A DNA stretch of 64,000 nucleotides from DATARH01 sp963789255 (lineage in GTDB: Bacteria > Pseudomonadota > Alphaproteobacteria > ATCC43930 > CGMCC-115725): positions 1,426,001-1,490,000 of the forward strand of contig CAWBJW010000002.1 in NCBI GenBank assembly GCA_963789255.1, given 5' to 3'. The notes under the pieces are model-generated. The model did not search any database. It was not told the DNA's origin and worked only from the letters and a program-made list of their open reading frames with translations. Every line of letters begins with the position of its first letter. Within the stretch, counting starts at the first letter, position 1. Below, one piece after another: positions 42,405-51,391 of the stretch. The translations under genes were made by a program, and so were the position numbers.

Positions 42405-43313
42405 ATGCCCGATCCATTGCCTGCGTTGAGCCTGGTCGCCGTGCCGGGGCGGCGGCGCCTGACCCTCGATGTCGCGCGCGACGCCGAACGGCGCGGCTTT
42501 GCCGGGATCTATGTGCCGAGCATCTTCGGCAACATGGCGCAATCGACCGCGCTCGCGCTCGCCACCGAGCGGATCATCTTCGGCACGGCGATCGCGCCGG
42601 TTTATGCCCGCACGGTCGAGGATTTCGCGCACAGCGCCGCCTATATCCACGAAATCTCGGGCGGGCGGTTCCGCTTCGGCATCGGCGTCGCGCATGCCCC
42701 GAGCCATATCCGCATGGGGGTGACCCCGGGCAAGCCGCTCGGCGACATCCGCGCCTTCGTCGCCAAATTCCGTTCGTATGACGGGATCGGCGCATTGCCG
42801 CCGATCATCCTCGCCGCGCTGCGAACGCGCATGGTGGCGCTCGCCGGCGAGATCGCCGACGGCCTCGTCTTCGCCAATGCCAGCCGCTCGCACGTGGCCC
42901 GGTCGCTCGCGGCGATCCCGGCATCAAAGCGCGCCGACCCCGATTTCCTCGTCGCCAACATGATCCCGACCTGCATCTCGGACGATGTCGCCGCCGCCAA
43001 GGCGGTCAACCGCCGCACCCTGACCCGCTACACGATGCTGCCGAACTACCGCAACTACTGGAAGGAAGCCGGGTATGTCGAGGAGATGGCGGCGATCGAG
43101 ACCGCCCTCGCCGAGGGGCGCCAGAACGACATTCCCGGCCTGATGAGCGAGCGCTGGCTCGCCGACGCGACCTTGTTCGGCCCGGCCGCGGCGGTGCGCG
43201 ACGGGGTCATGGCGTGGCGCGAAGCCGGCATTTCGACGCCGATCCTGGTGCCGTCCTCGGCCACGGGCAACCAGATGCAGGCGGTCGAGGAGATCTTCGC
43301 CGCTTTCGCATGA
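42405..43313 (+). CDS. LLM-class flavin-dependent oxidoreductase, F420-type
   Basis: The 302-residue luciferase-like protein begins MPDPLPALSLVAVPGRRRLT at ATG 42405. GIYVPSIFGNMAQSTALALA, FGTAIAPVYARTVEDFAHSA and RFRFGIGVAHAPSHIRMGVT are characteristic. The C-terminal insertion found in the larger first LLM enzyme is missing, so the two are not simple duplicates. Probable cofactor is FMN or F420 (inference). It may act with the following CoA-transferase in catabolism, but no pathway is evident. Confidence 0.85.
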   Translation: MPDPLPALSLVAVPGRRRLTLDVARDAERRGFAGIYVPSIFGNMAQSTALALATERIIFGTAIAPVYARTVEDFAHSAAYIHEISGGRFRFGIGVAHAPSHIRMGVTPGKPLGDIRAFVAKFRSYDGIGALPPIILAALRTRMVALAGEIADGLVFANASRSHVARSLAAIPASKRADPDFLVANMIPTCISDDVAAAKAVNRRTLTRYTMLPNYRNYWKEAGYVEEMAAIETALAEGRQNDIPGLMSERWLADATLFGPAAAVRDGVMAWREAGISTPILVPSSATGNQMQAVEEIFAAFA

Positions 43314-43453
43314 GGTCCGTCCCCATGCCTGGCCTTGAGCGTCCTGGATCAGTCTTGCATTGGCGAAATGTCATCATATTTAATTGGCAATGACCAGCGC
43401 GCCAGCGCGATTTCCGGAAACCCGATGACTGGATTGAATTCCCTGCCAGGCGC

Positions 43454-43540
43454 TAAAAACTCCCTGCTGCCCGGCAAAAAACTCCCTGCTGCCCGGCAAG
43501 AAACTCCCTGCTACCCGGCAAAAAACTCCCTGCTCGCGGC
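43454..43540. repeat. Tandem repeat, four units of about 22 bp
   Basis: The unit AAAAACTCCCTGCTGCCCGG is repeated four times head to tail with small changes (43454, 43476, 43498, 43520). The core TCCCTGCT also appears in the palindrome at 43608. The 349-bp gap between the LLM and CoA-transferase genes has no gene that I can support; frames on both strands are repetitive. Confidence 0.8.
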
Positions 43541-43607
43541 CTCGCGATTGCGCGTTCGTCGAGCGTTCGTGCGGCTTTCGGCCGGACCACCGAGCGGAAA
43601 TTTCGCA

Positions 43608-43631
43608 AAATTCCCTGCTAGCAGGGAATTT
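43608..43631. repeat. Perfect 24-bp palindrome before the CoA-transferase gene
   Basis: AAATTCCCTGC, TA and GCAGGGAATTT form a perfect palindrome 31 bp before ATG 43663. Its half-site repeats the CTCCCTGCT core of the tandem array upstream. It could be an operator for the CoA-transferase gene or the end of a repeat element. Confidence 0.7.
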
Positions 43632-43662
43632 GCCGAGCCAAACCCCCATTCGGGAGCGTGAC

Positions 43663-44862
43663 ATGAGCCAGGCCTTATCCGGCATTCGCATCATCGACAT
43701 GACGCACAACCAGGCAGGGCCGGCCTGCGCCCAGATCCTCGCCTTTCTCGGCGCCGACGTGATCAAGCTGGAGGAGCCGAAAGGCGGCGATGTGGCGCGC
43801 CGCAACATGCGCGACAAACCGGACAGCGACAGCCTCTTCTTCCTCTTGTTCAACGCCAACAAGAAGAGCCTGACGCTCAACCTGAAATCGGCGCGCGGCA
43901 AGGAATTGTTCCGCAACCTGATCGCCAAGTCGGATGTGCTGTTGGAGAATTTCGGCCCCGGCGCGCTCGACCGGCTCGGCTTCGGCTGGCCGGCGCTCGC
44001 CGAGATCAACCCGCGCCTCATCTACGCGACGATCAAGGGGTTCGGCACCTACGGCCCCTATCGCGACTTCAAGAGCTACGAGCCGATCGCGCAGGCGATG
44101 GGCGGGGCGATGAGCGTCACCGGCTTCCCGGAGAACCCGCCGACCTATGTCGTGCCGGCGATCGGCGACAGCGGCACCGGCATGCACATGGCGATCGGCA
44201 TCCTCGCCGCCTTGCAGCAGCGCCATGCCACCGGACGCGGGCAGCAGGTCGAAGTGTCGATGCAGGACGCCGTCGTCAATCTGATCCGGGTCAGCCTGCG
44301 CGACCACCAGCGCACCGGCGCGCCGATGGCGCGGCGCGGCAACCAGCTGGGCACGGTGGTGCCGAGCACGATCTACCCGTGCGCGCCGGGCGGCCCCAAC
44401 GACTACGTCTTCATCAACGCCTGGGAGCAGCCGATGTGGGTGGCGATGCTCGGCGTCATGGGCCGGCCCGAACTGGCCGACGACCCGCGCTTCAAGACAC
44501 CCGAGGCGCGCTGGGAAAACCGCGCCGCGCTCGCCGCGATCATCGAGGAATGGACCGGTCGGCGCACCAAGCACGAGGCGATGCGCCTCCTCGGCGATGC
44601 CGGGGTGCCGTGCGGCGCGGTGCAGGACACCGGCGAGGTGTTGGCCGACCCGCATTTGAAGGCGCGCGAGATGATCGTCGACATCGACTATCCGACCCGC
44701 GGCACCTATCAGACCGTCGGCTGCCCGGTCAAATTGTCGGATTCGCCGGCCGCCCTTACCCGGCCGCCGCTACTCGGCGAGCACACGGCCGAACTGCTCG
44801 GGGATTTGTGCGGTCTCGATCCCGACGAGGTAAAGCGGCTGCGCGACGACGGGGTCGTGTGA
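43663..44862 (+). CDS. frc: Class III CoA-transferase, formyl-CoA:oxalate CoA-transferase-like
   Basis: The 399-residue CaiB/BaiF-family protein starts at ATG 43663 (MSQALSGIRIIDMTHNQAGP) and is collinear with oxalate-degrading Frc: ACAQILAFLGADVIKLEEPK, LENFGPGALDRLGFGWPALA and AIGDSGTGMHMAIGILAALQ. The Asp of GDSGTG is the catalytic residue. Frc moves CoA from formyl-CoA to oxalate. No oxalyl-CoA decarboxylase is in the window, so another acyl-CoA specificity is possible. Confidence 0.85.
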   Translation: MSQALSGIRIIDMTHNQAGPACAQILAFLGADVIKLEEPKGGDVARRNMRDKPDSDSLFFLLFNANKKSLTLNLKSARGKELFRNLIAKSDVLLENFGPGALDRLGFGWPALAEINPRLIYATIKGFGTYGPYRDFKSYEPIAQAMGGAMSVTGFPENPPTYVVPAIGDSGTGMHMAIGILAALQQRHATGRGQQVEVSMQDAVVNLIRVSLRDHQRTGAPMARRGNQLGTVVPSTIYPCAPGGPNDYVFINAWEQPMWVAMLGVMGRPELADDPRFKTPEARWENRAALAAIIEEWTGRRTKHEAMRLLGDAGVPCGAVQDTGEVLADPHLKAREMIVDIDYPTRGTYQTVGCPVKLSDSPAALTRPPLLGEHTAELLGDLCGLDPDEVKRLRDDGVV

Positions 44863-44875
44863 TACCGCCTCACGC

Positions 44876-44967
44876 CTCCTCAGGATGACGGTAGGGTGTT
44901 GTAGCCACATACAAATTTTCGTCATCCTGAGGAGCACCCCGGAGGGGTGCGTCTCGAAGGACGCACG
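44876..44967. repeat. GTCATCCTGAGGAG-family inverted repeat
   Basis: CCTCCTCAGGATGACGG and CGTCATCCTGAGGAGCACCC with GGGTGCGTCTCGAAGGACGC pair around a centre containing CCACATACAAATTTTC. A similar centre (GAAAATTTTCATGTGG) occurs in the copy at 26822, so the two are diverged copies of one element. Confidence 0.8.
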
Positions 44968-45031
44968 ACGCCGATTGTCGGGCGGCGGGGGCCTCACTAT
45001 CATTAAGGTCTGATTTGCGCAGGAGCCGCTC

Positions 45032-45865
45032 ATGGTTCAGCTCGCCGAACTGGATACCGCGCCCGAGACGATCGAGGCGAACCTCATTTACCTCGCCGGC
45101 GGTGCCGACAAGCTCGTGACCTATGTCGCCGCGCCGGGCGGGCGCGACGAGCGCAGCGGCGGCGGCAGCGAGACGCATCGCGTGGTCATGCATAACGGCC
45201 GCCCCTTCGCCGACCGCTTCGACATCGAGCGCGAGGGCTTTCGCTTTGTCGGCCATGACACCGGGGTCGCCGATTTCTTCGACGATGCCGAGGTGCGGCG
45301 GGTCTACTACCCCGAGTGCGAGGCGCTGATAAAGCGGGAGAGCGGGGCCAAGCGGGTTGTCGTGTTCGACCACACGCTGCGCACCGCCAGCGACGAGCAG
45401 CGCGAAGCGCAGAAGATCCGCGACGTCGTCAGCCGCGTCCATAACGACTACACCGAATGGTCCGGACCGCAGCGGGTGCGCGACATCATGGGCGATGAAG
45501 CCGAAGCGCTGTTGCAGGGCCGCTTCGCGATCATCCAGGTATGGCGCCCGATCAACCACCCGGTCGAAAGCCACCCGCTGGCGATCTGCGACGCACAGAC
45601 CGTCAGGCCCGAGAGCCTCGTCGTCAACGAGCGCCGCTACCAGGACCGGGTCGGGCAGACTTACGGCATCACCTATGATCCCGGGCAGCGCTGGTATTGG
45701 TTCCCGCACATGCGGCCCGACGAGGCGCTGGTGTTCAAGGTCTACGAATCGTTGCGCGACGGCCGCGCCCGCTGGACCGCCCACACCGCCTTCGCGGACC
45801 CGACCTCGCCGCCGCATGCCCGGCCGCGCGAGAGCATCGAGATCCGCACGGCGGCGTTTTTCTAA
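45032..45865 (+). CDS. CmcJ/NvfI-family oxidoreductase-like protein
   Basis: The 277-residue protein matches the CmcJ/NvfI family of Fe/2-oxoglutarate-type enzymes and fungal relatives. The metal-binding region is VSRVHNDYTEWSGPQRVRDI (HxD). IIQVWRPINHPVESHPLAIC and RWYWFPHMRPDEALVFKVYE are the conserved blocks, the latter carrying the distal His. CmcJ acts in cephamycin biosynthesis, but bacterial relatives are broadly distributed and the substrate cannot be inferred. ATG 45032 has AGGAGCC upstream. Confidence 0.8.
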   Translation: MVQLAELDTAPETIEANLIYLAGGADKLVTYVAAPGGRDERSGGGSETHRVVMHNGRPFADRFDIEREGFRFVGHDTGVADFFDDAEVRRVYYPECEALIKRESGAKRVVVFDHTLRTASDEQREAQKIRDVVSRVHNDYTEWSGPQRVRDIMGDEAEALLQGRFAIIQVWRPINHPVESHPLAICDAQTVRPESLVVNERRYQDRVGQTYGITYDPGQRWYWFPHMRPDEALVFKVYESLRDGRARWTAHTAFADPTSPPHARPRESIEIRTAAFF

Positions 45866-45965
45866 AGGCGACAATTCCAACCGGATTTGCACCGATCGGA
45901 TCGCCTATCCGCCCGGTTGCGGCGGCGCGTCGCCTCCCGGCCGCGCGTCATGGTACAACCCCGCG

Positions 45966-47901
45966 ATGCTGACGATTTCCGGCCTGACCTACCGCGTCGG
46001 CGGCCGCCATGGCCGTGCGCTGTTCGACGAAGCCAACGCGCAGATCCCCGAGGGCAGCAAGATCGGGCTGGTCGGCCGCAACGGCGTCGGCAAATCGACG
46101 CTGCTCGACCTGATCCGCGGCCGCTTGCTGCCCGATCGCGGCGACATCTTCCTGCCGCGCGGGTGCCGCATCGGCTTTCTGGCGCAGGAGGCGCCGAGCG
46201 GGTCGGCGGGCGCGGTCGACACGGTGCTCGCCGCCGACAAGGAGCGCACCGCCCTGTTGCGCGAGCTCGACTCGGTTCTTGACGCCAATGGCCCGTTGCC
46301 GCTGCGCGTCGCCGGGATCGAGGAGCGGCTCGACGAAATCGGGGCCCGCGCCGCACCCGGCCGCGCGGCGCGCATCCTCGCCGGGCTCGGGCTCGATGCG
46401 GCGATGCAGGCAACACCGCTCTTCGAGTTGTCCGGCGGCTGGCGCATGCGGGTGGCGCTTGCCGCGGTGCTGTTCGCCGAGCCCGACCTCCTGCTGCTCG
46501 ACGAGCCGACCAACCATCTCGACCTCGAAGCGGCATTGTGGCTCGAACGCTATCTGCGCCGCTACCGGCACAGCTTTGTGCTGGTCAGCCACGACCGTCA
46601 GCTGCTCAACGCCGCGACGACGGCGACCCTCCACCTCGGTAACGGCAAGCTGACGCTCTATTCCGGCGGCTTCGACCAGTTCCTGCGCGCTCGCCGCGAA
46701 GCCGGCACGCGGCAGGCCGCGCTGGCTCGCCGTCAGCAGCAGGAACGCGAGCGCCTGACGCGGTTTATCGACCGCTTCCGCTACACGGCGTCGAAGGCGC
46801 GCCAGGCGCAGAGCCGGATCAAGGCGCTGGCCCGGCTCGAACCGGTGGCGCTGATGACCGATGCCGCGCCGCCCGTGCTGCGCCTGCCGCAGCCGGCGCC
46901 GCTGAGCCCGCCGATCATCAGCCTCGACAAGGTCAGCGCCGGGTATGCACCGGGGCATCCGGTCTTGTCGCGCCTCAACCTGCGGCTCGACCCCGACGAC
47001 CGGATCGCGCTGTTGGGCGCCAACGGCAACGGCAAGACCACCTTCGCGCGCCTCCTCGCCGGCCGGCTCGCGCCGCTGTCCGGGCGGATGATCCGGTCGC
47101 CGAAACTGACCTGCGGGTTTTTCGCCCAGCATCAGATCGAGGAGATGCGGCCTGAGGCCTCCGCCTTCGACCATCTCGCCGCGCTGTTGCCCGACAGCCC
47201 GCCCGAGGCGGTGCGCGCCCGGCTCGGCGGGTTCGGCTTTGGCCAGGACAAGGCGTTACTCCCGGTCGGCGAGCTGTCGGGCGGCGAGCGGGCGCGCCTC
47301 AATCTCGCGCTCGTGACCCACGACGCCCCTTCCTTGCTGATCCTCGACGAGCCGACCAATCATCTCGACATGGAAACCCGCGAGGCGCTGGTCGCCGCGC
47401 TCGCCGAGTATTCCGGGGCGGTCGTCCTGGTCAGTCACGACTGGCATCTGGTCGAACTGGTCGCCGACCGGCTGTGGCTCGTCGACGACGGCACGGTGCG
47501 GCCGTTCGAGGATGATCTCGAAGGCTACCGCCGCCGGCTGCTCGAACGCGACGAGGCGCCGGTGGGGCGTGCCGCCCGAGATCTCGGCGACGGTGCGGCG
47601 GGCGGGAGCGACACGCGCCGTGACGGACGGCGCGATGCAGCGGAACGCCGCCTCCTGTTGCAGCCGCTGCGCCGGACGGCGCGCGAGGCCGAAGCGGCGG
47701 CATCACGGCTTGCCGCCGAGCAACAGGCGCTCGACCGCCAGCCTGGCGGCGCCCGGCGCGTTCGGCGGCCGCGGTGCGGCGCTCGCGGACGCGTTGAAGC
47801 GCCGCGCCGATCTCGCGCGGCTGATTGCCGACGCGGAAGCGGAATGGTTCGCCGCCGAGGCGGCAATCGAACAGATGTCGCGAGGCGCAGCCAGGCGCTG
47901 A
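45966..47901 (+). CDS. ABC-F family ATPase, frameshifted near 47742
   Basis: This duplicated ATPase resembles Uup/YheS-type translation factors. Domain 1 has Walker A GRNGVGKSTLLDLI, signature LFELSGGWRMRVALAAVLFA and Walker B LLLLDEPTNHLDLEA; domain 2 has GANGNGKTTFARLLAG, ELSGGERARLNLALVTHD and LLILDEPTNHLDMET. The interdomain linker (RRQQQERERLTRFIDRFRYT) is the family's ribosome-contacting segment. One inserted base near 47742 displaces the C-terminal coiled coil, which continues as GGRGAALADALKRRADLARL to 47901. It likely acts on the ribosome, not as a transporter. Confidence 0.87.
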
Positions 47902-48111
47902 CCCGCCGGGTCGGCCGCGGCGCTGCGTAATTGCGGTAGGTTGCGCGCCGTCGTTCGCGCGGCCAATGGCCGCAGCGCCGCCGGCCGGGCATCGTTTGAC
48001 AGCGCCGCCACGGCCAGTTTATCCAATGTTAAGGATGGGATGATTTGATTACGACGCTGCACGAGCCCAGCTCCAAGCCGTTCGTCGCCACATTACGAGT
48101 AGGCCGCGCCC

Positions 48112-48723
48112 ATGGCTGAGACGCCCGCGATCACCGACCGCAATCTCGAGGCGACGACCAACATTTCGCTGAAGCGCGAGCCGGCCTGCTTTGCCTTCCT
48201 TTCGGCGCGCTCGGTGGCGCCGCCGATGCCGATCGATTCGATCAATCTCGACCTCGCCTCGGCCGATTATTTCCAGGGCCGCGCCTCGTTGTGGACGACG
48301 CTGGAAATGCGCTCGTCGGTCAATAACGATCGGCCGACCGCGATCCTCGGCTTTGACGAGAGCTTTCTGCGCCCGTTCGCCCGCGCCCTCGTCGAAGCAT
48401 CGACGACGCGCGCCTCCTACCGTATGACGATCCTCGACGAGACGCGTGACGGCGATCGCTGCCGGGTTGTCGAATACGTCACCGGCCCCGGCAAGCCGCT
48501 CAAGGAACTGGTGCTGCAACCTTTCGACAACGTCGTGCTGATCACCGCAACGACCCCGAAGGATGCCGACGAGACGCTGTTCCAATTGCCGCGCACCGAC
48601 AGCTTCCTGCGCGCCTTCGCTAAGATGTCCTATACCGCCGACCAGGCCTTGCACGATCTCCTGGGCGACATGGAGCGCGTTGCCCGCCGGCACAAAGCCG
48701 CGCCGGTCGAAACGCTGGAATAG
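48112..48723 (+). CDS. Hypothetical cytoplasmic protein
   Basis: The 203-residue protein (MAETPAITDRNLEATTNISL) has no signal, membrane segment or motif that I recognise. It is mixed alpha/beta, with conserved-looking stretches such as NDRPTAILGFDESFLRPFAR, YRMTILDETRDGDRCRVVEY and LVLQPFDNVVLITATTPKDA. Codon use agrees with the host, so it looks like a native gene. It is convergent with the next small gene, 17 bp away. Confidence 0.65.
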   Translation: MAETPAITDRNLEATTNISLKREPACFAFLSARSVAPPMPIDSINLDLASADYFQGRASLWTTLEMRSSVNNDRPTAILGFDESFLRPFARALVEASTTRASYRMTILDETRDGDRCRVVEYVTGPGKPLKELVLQPFDNVVLITATTPKDADETLFQLPRTDSFLRAFAKMSYTADQALHDLLGDMERVARRHKAAPVETLE

Positions 48724-48740
48724 CGGCTGCCATCCCCTCG

Positions 48741-48920
48741 TTAGTCATCGGGTCGCACGCCTTTGCCGCGCACCGTGCGCCGCGGTTTCGGTTTCTCGAT
48801 CAGCCGGATGCGGCCCGCCTTCCCGGTTGCGATCAGGGCGTCGGGGGTCAGGGCCGGTTTTGCCGCCGCTCGTCGCGTTCCGCTGCGTAGCGCGGATCTG
48901 TCAGGGCCTTTGCGGGTCAT
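48741..48920 (-). CDS. Small basic protein coupled to the DUF2125 gene
   Basis: A 59-residue frame starts at ATG 48920, overlapping the DUF2125 stop by 4 bp (ATGA), and ends at TAA 48741. It reads MTRKGPDRSALRSGTRRAAA, then KPALTPDALIATGKAGRIRL and IEKPKPRRTVRGKGVRPDD. The exact overlap and plausible codon use support it. It is strongly basic, so nucleic-acid binding is possible. No family was recognised. Confidence 0.55.
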   Translation of the reverse strand: MTRKGPDRSALRSGTRRAAAKPALTPDALIATGKAGRIRLIEKPKPRRTVRGKGVRPDD

Positions 48921-49945
48921 TTCCAGGTAATCCGCGGCGCCTTGCCGAGCTTGGCGGGGCCGAGATACATCTCGCCATTCTGGATCGTGAATGAGGTCGC
49001 GATTTCCGGTCTTCCGTCCGGCCCGGCCTTGGTCAGCATCGCGAGCGCGAAGCGCGCGAGGCGCGCATCGGCGGCGCGCATCCGCCCGGCGGCGACGAGC
49101 GCAGTCATCAGCTCATCATAACCCTCGATCCCCCCGGAAAATGCGCCGATCGGCTGGAGATCGGGATCGAGCGCCACGGTGCCGGAGCCGGTGATCGCGA
49201 GGCTGTCCCAGCGCACCGCGAAATGGTCGAGCTCAAGGGTGCCGCCCGCATCGCGCCACGCCGTGGCCGCCTGGAGCGGCGGCGCGGCGGGGACTGCCCC
49301 TTTCACCGTGATGCCGAGGGCGATCTCGTCGAGCGGGTTGCGAAACGGCGCCGGAACGATGGGCAAGGTCACCTCGTGCAGAACGAGCGCGATGCCGATC
49401 GCGCGCTCGCTATCCGTCTGCGGTTTGTGTGTCGGCAGGTTCAGCCATAGCTCGGCATCCCGTGCGGCGAGGCGCACCCCCGGATCGGCGCTGGGCTGGC
49501 TCAAATCGAGCCAGAGCGTCGCGCCGCCTGCGGCACCGACCGCGAGGCTGCCGCTCGCCGCCTGTGCGGTCAGCGTCGCGGACGGTCCACCGGACGGTCC
49601 CGCGGTCGCGCTCAGCCCGTCCGGCGCCGCGAGATGCCACACCCGGAAGTTCCACGGCCGCGCGCTGCCGGACAACAGCGGCATGCGCGCCTCGGCGGCG
49701 GGAATGGCCGCACCTCCAGCTCCGTCGGGGCGCAGCCGCGCCTTGCTCAGCTCGACGCGGAACGCCAGCGGAAACCCGCGGACCCGGAGCGCAGTCCACG
49801 ACAGATCGAGGTTCTGCGCGCGCAGCGACCCTGCCCACTGGCCAAACCCGTCCTCGATGCGCCCGGCGGCAACGAACCAATAGGCGGTGTAGGCGCCCGA
49901 CAGGGCGAGCAGCAGAACGGCAACGGCAAGGCCGAGACGGCGCAT
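48917..49945 (-). CDS. DUF2125-domain protein
   Basis: The 342-residue protein begins MRRLGLAVAVLLLALSGAYT, a signal-anchor, and continues as the DUF2125 domain of alphaproteobacteria: IEDGFGQWAGSLRAQNLDLS, then WTALRVRGFPLAFRVELSKA. The C-terminal part (LDPDLQPIGAFSGGIEGYDE, LMTALVAAGRM) is also typical. It resembles AsmA-like periplasmic proteins in its strand-rich composition. The function is not known. Confidence 0.82.
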   Translation of the reverse strand: MRRLGLAVAVLLLALSGAYTAYWFVAAGRIEDGFGQWAGSLRAQNLDLSWTALRVRGFPLAFRVELSKARLRPDGAGGAAIPAAEARMPLLSGSARPWNFRVWHLAAPDGLSATAGPSGGPSATLTAQAASGSLAVGAAGGATLWLDLSQPSADPGVRLAARDAELWLNLPTHKPQTDSERAIGIALVLHEVTLPIVPAPFRNPLDEIALGITVKGAVPAAPPLQAATAWRDAGGTLELDHFAVRWDSLAITGSGTVALDPDLQPIGAFSGGIEGYDELMTALVAAGRMRAADARLARFALAMLTKAGPDGRPEIATSFTIQNGEMYLGPAKLGKAPRITWK

Positions 49946-50053
49946 GCCGGGGTTATACCGACGCGCCTTGCCGCGCGCCAGCTTGCGGCATCAGGCGGCG
50001 GTGCGCTCCGGAACTTGCGCTCCAGCCAGGATCGGGTTCATCGTCAGAGTTCG

Positions 50054-51268
50054 CTAGGCTCCCCCCGGTGCCGCGCTAAGGCGCAGCACCGGGCGCAGCC
50101 GCCAGGTCAGCGGCAAGGTGACGAGCACGACGGAAGCGATCAGCATCATCATGACCGGCACGTCGATCATATCGCTGACCAGGCCGTACAGCACCGGCGC
50201 CAGCGCGCCGGCGCCGATGGCGCCGGTGTAGAAGATGCTGAAAGCGCGCTGCCGCCGTTCGGGGGGGACGAGTTCGGGAACCGTGCCGTAGAGCACCGAT
50301 GAGGTGCCGTTGAGCGCGACGCCGATCAGCGGCAATACCATCAGATCCGCGACCAGCGGCAATGGCAACAGGACGAGGATGCCAGCCGCGGTCAAGCCCT
50401 CGGTCAGAAACACCGCGGTGACCACCCCGAGCCGCGCCCCAAGCCAGCCGCAGACCAGCTTGCCGGTGGCGCCGCCGGTGAAGATCAGGGTCAGCGCGAT
50501 GCCGATCGTCGGCATTCCCGCGCCCTTCAGCTTCAACAGGAACGGCAGGAAGGTCAGAAACCCCATGCGGGTCGCGCTGTCGATCATCGCGACCGCCAGC
50601 AGCAGCGCAAAGCCATGCCCGGCCGGTGCTGCCGCCGCTGCGCCGCGCTTGTCGGCGCCAGTGGCCGCCTCGACGGCGCGGCCGGGCAATCCGCGCACCG
50701 AGAGGATCGCCGCCGCCGCGGCAAGCGCGGCGATGCCGAGCACCAGTGTCGCGCTGCGCCACGGCATCACCGCGACGAGCCCGGCCGTCGCCGCCGGGAA
50801 CGCCATCTTGCCGAGGTCGCCCGAGAAATTGTAGCTGGCAAGCGCGGCGCGCGAGCGACGGCCGGGGAAGGCCTGCGCCACCAGATTGGCCGCGATCGGA
50901 TGCTGCACGCTGGCGCCCAGCCCGGCGACCACCAGCGCCGCGGCGAGCATCGTGAAGCCGCCGCTGGCCCCGGCGGCGAGGTAGCCGACCCCGACCAGCG
51001 CCGTCCCGAGCCCGAGCAGCAGCGGCCCGCCGATACGCCCGGCGAGGGCTCCCGCCGGCACCTGGAACCCGGCCATCGAGCCGGCGAACAGCGCCCGCAA
51101 CAGCCCGATTTCGGCATAGCCGAGGCCGAACTCGGCCTGCCACAGCGGCAGCAGCACGTAAAGCAGGTCGGTATACCCGTCATGCAATATATGCGCGCCG
51201 CAGGCCACCGCCATCGTGCGCCGCCCGGGCGACGAAATCCTGTCCAATGTGGCCGTGATCAGAGACAT
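50054..51268 (-). CDS. MFS transporter
   Basis: The 404-residue permease has twelve hydrophobic segments. VACGAHILHDGYTDLLYVLL and ALFAGSMAGFQVPAGALAGR are the TM1-TM3 region with a family signature containing HDGYTD, seen in fosmidomycin-resistance-type MFS proteins. The motif-A-like loop is weak. VPPERRQRAFSIFYTGAIGA is the second-half equivalent. The substrate is unknown. It is divergent from the hydantoinase gene with about 120 bp between. Confidence 0.85.
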   Translation of the reverse strand: MSLITATLDRISSPGRRTMAVACGAHILHDGYTDLLYVLLPLWQAEFGLGYAEIGLLRALFAGSMAGFQVPAGALAGRIGGPLLLGLGTALVGVGYLAAGASGGFTMLAAALVVAGLGASVQHPIAANLVAQAFPGRRSRAALASYNFSGDLGKMAFPAATAGLVAVMPWRSATLVLGIAALAAAAAILSVRGLPGRAVEAATGADKRGAAAAAPAGHGFALLLAVAMIDSATRMGFLTFLPFLLKLKGAGMPTIGIALTLIFTGGATGKLVCGWLGARLGVVTAVFLTEGLTAAGILVLLPLPLVADLMVLPLIGVALNGTSSVLYGTVPELVPPERRQRAFSIFYTGAIGAGALAPVLYGLVSDMIDVPVMMMLIASVVLVTLPLTWRLRPVLRLSAAPGGA

Positions 51269-51391
51269 CGCCCGCCCGCCGCGATAGAAGTCAAATCGTC
51301 ATTAAACTGTCATCGTGCGGCGGGCGACGCAATGATTTGCCGGTCCGCAGGCGCTCGGCATATTTTCTGCGATGCGGCGGAGGGAACAACG

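Noticed and set aside
43454..43540. Short tandem repeats considered as a CRISPR array
   Set aside because: The 22-bp units abut directly with no unique spacers, and no cas gene is present.
43380..44021. Repetitive frames around the tandem array considered as a gene (REFF/LPGKK-type repeats in the product)
   Set aside because: The translated repeats simply mirror the DNA repeat, and the frame is antisense to the CoA-transferase.
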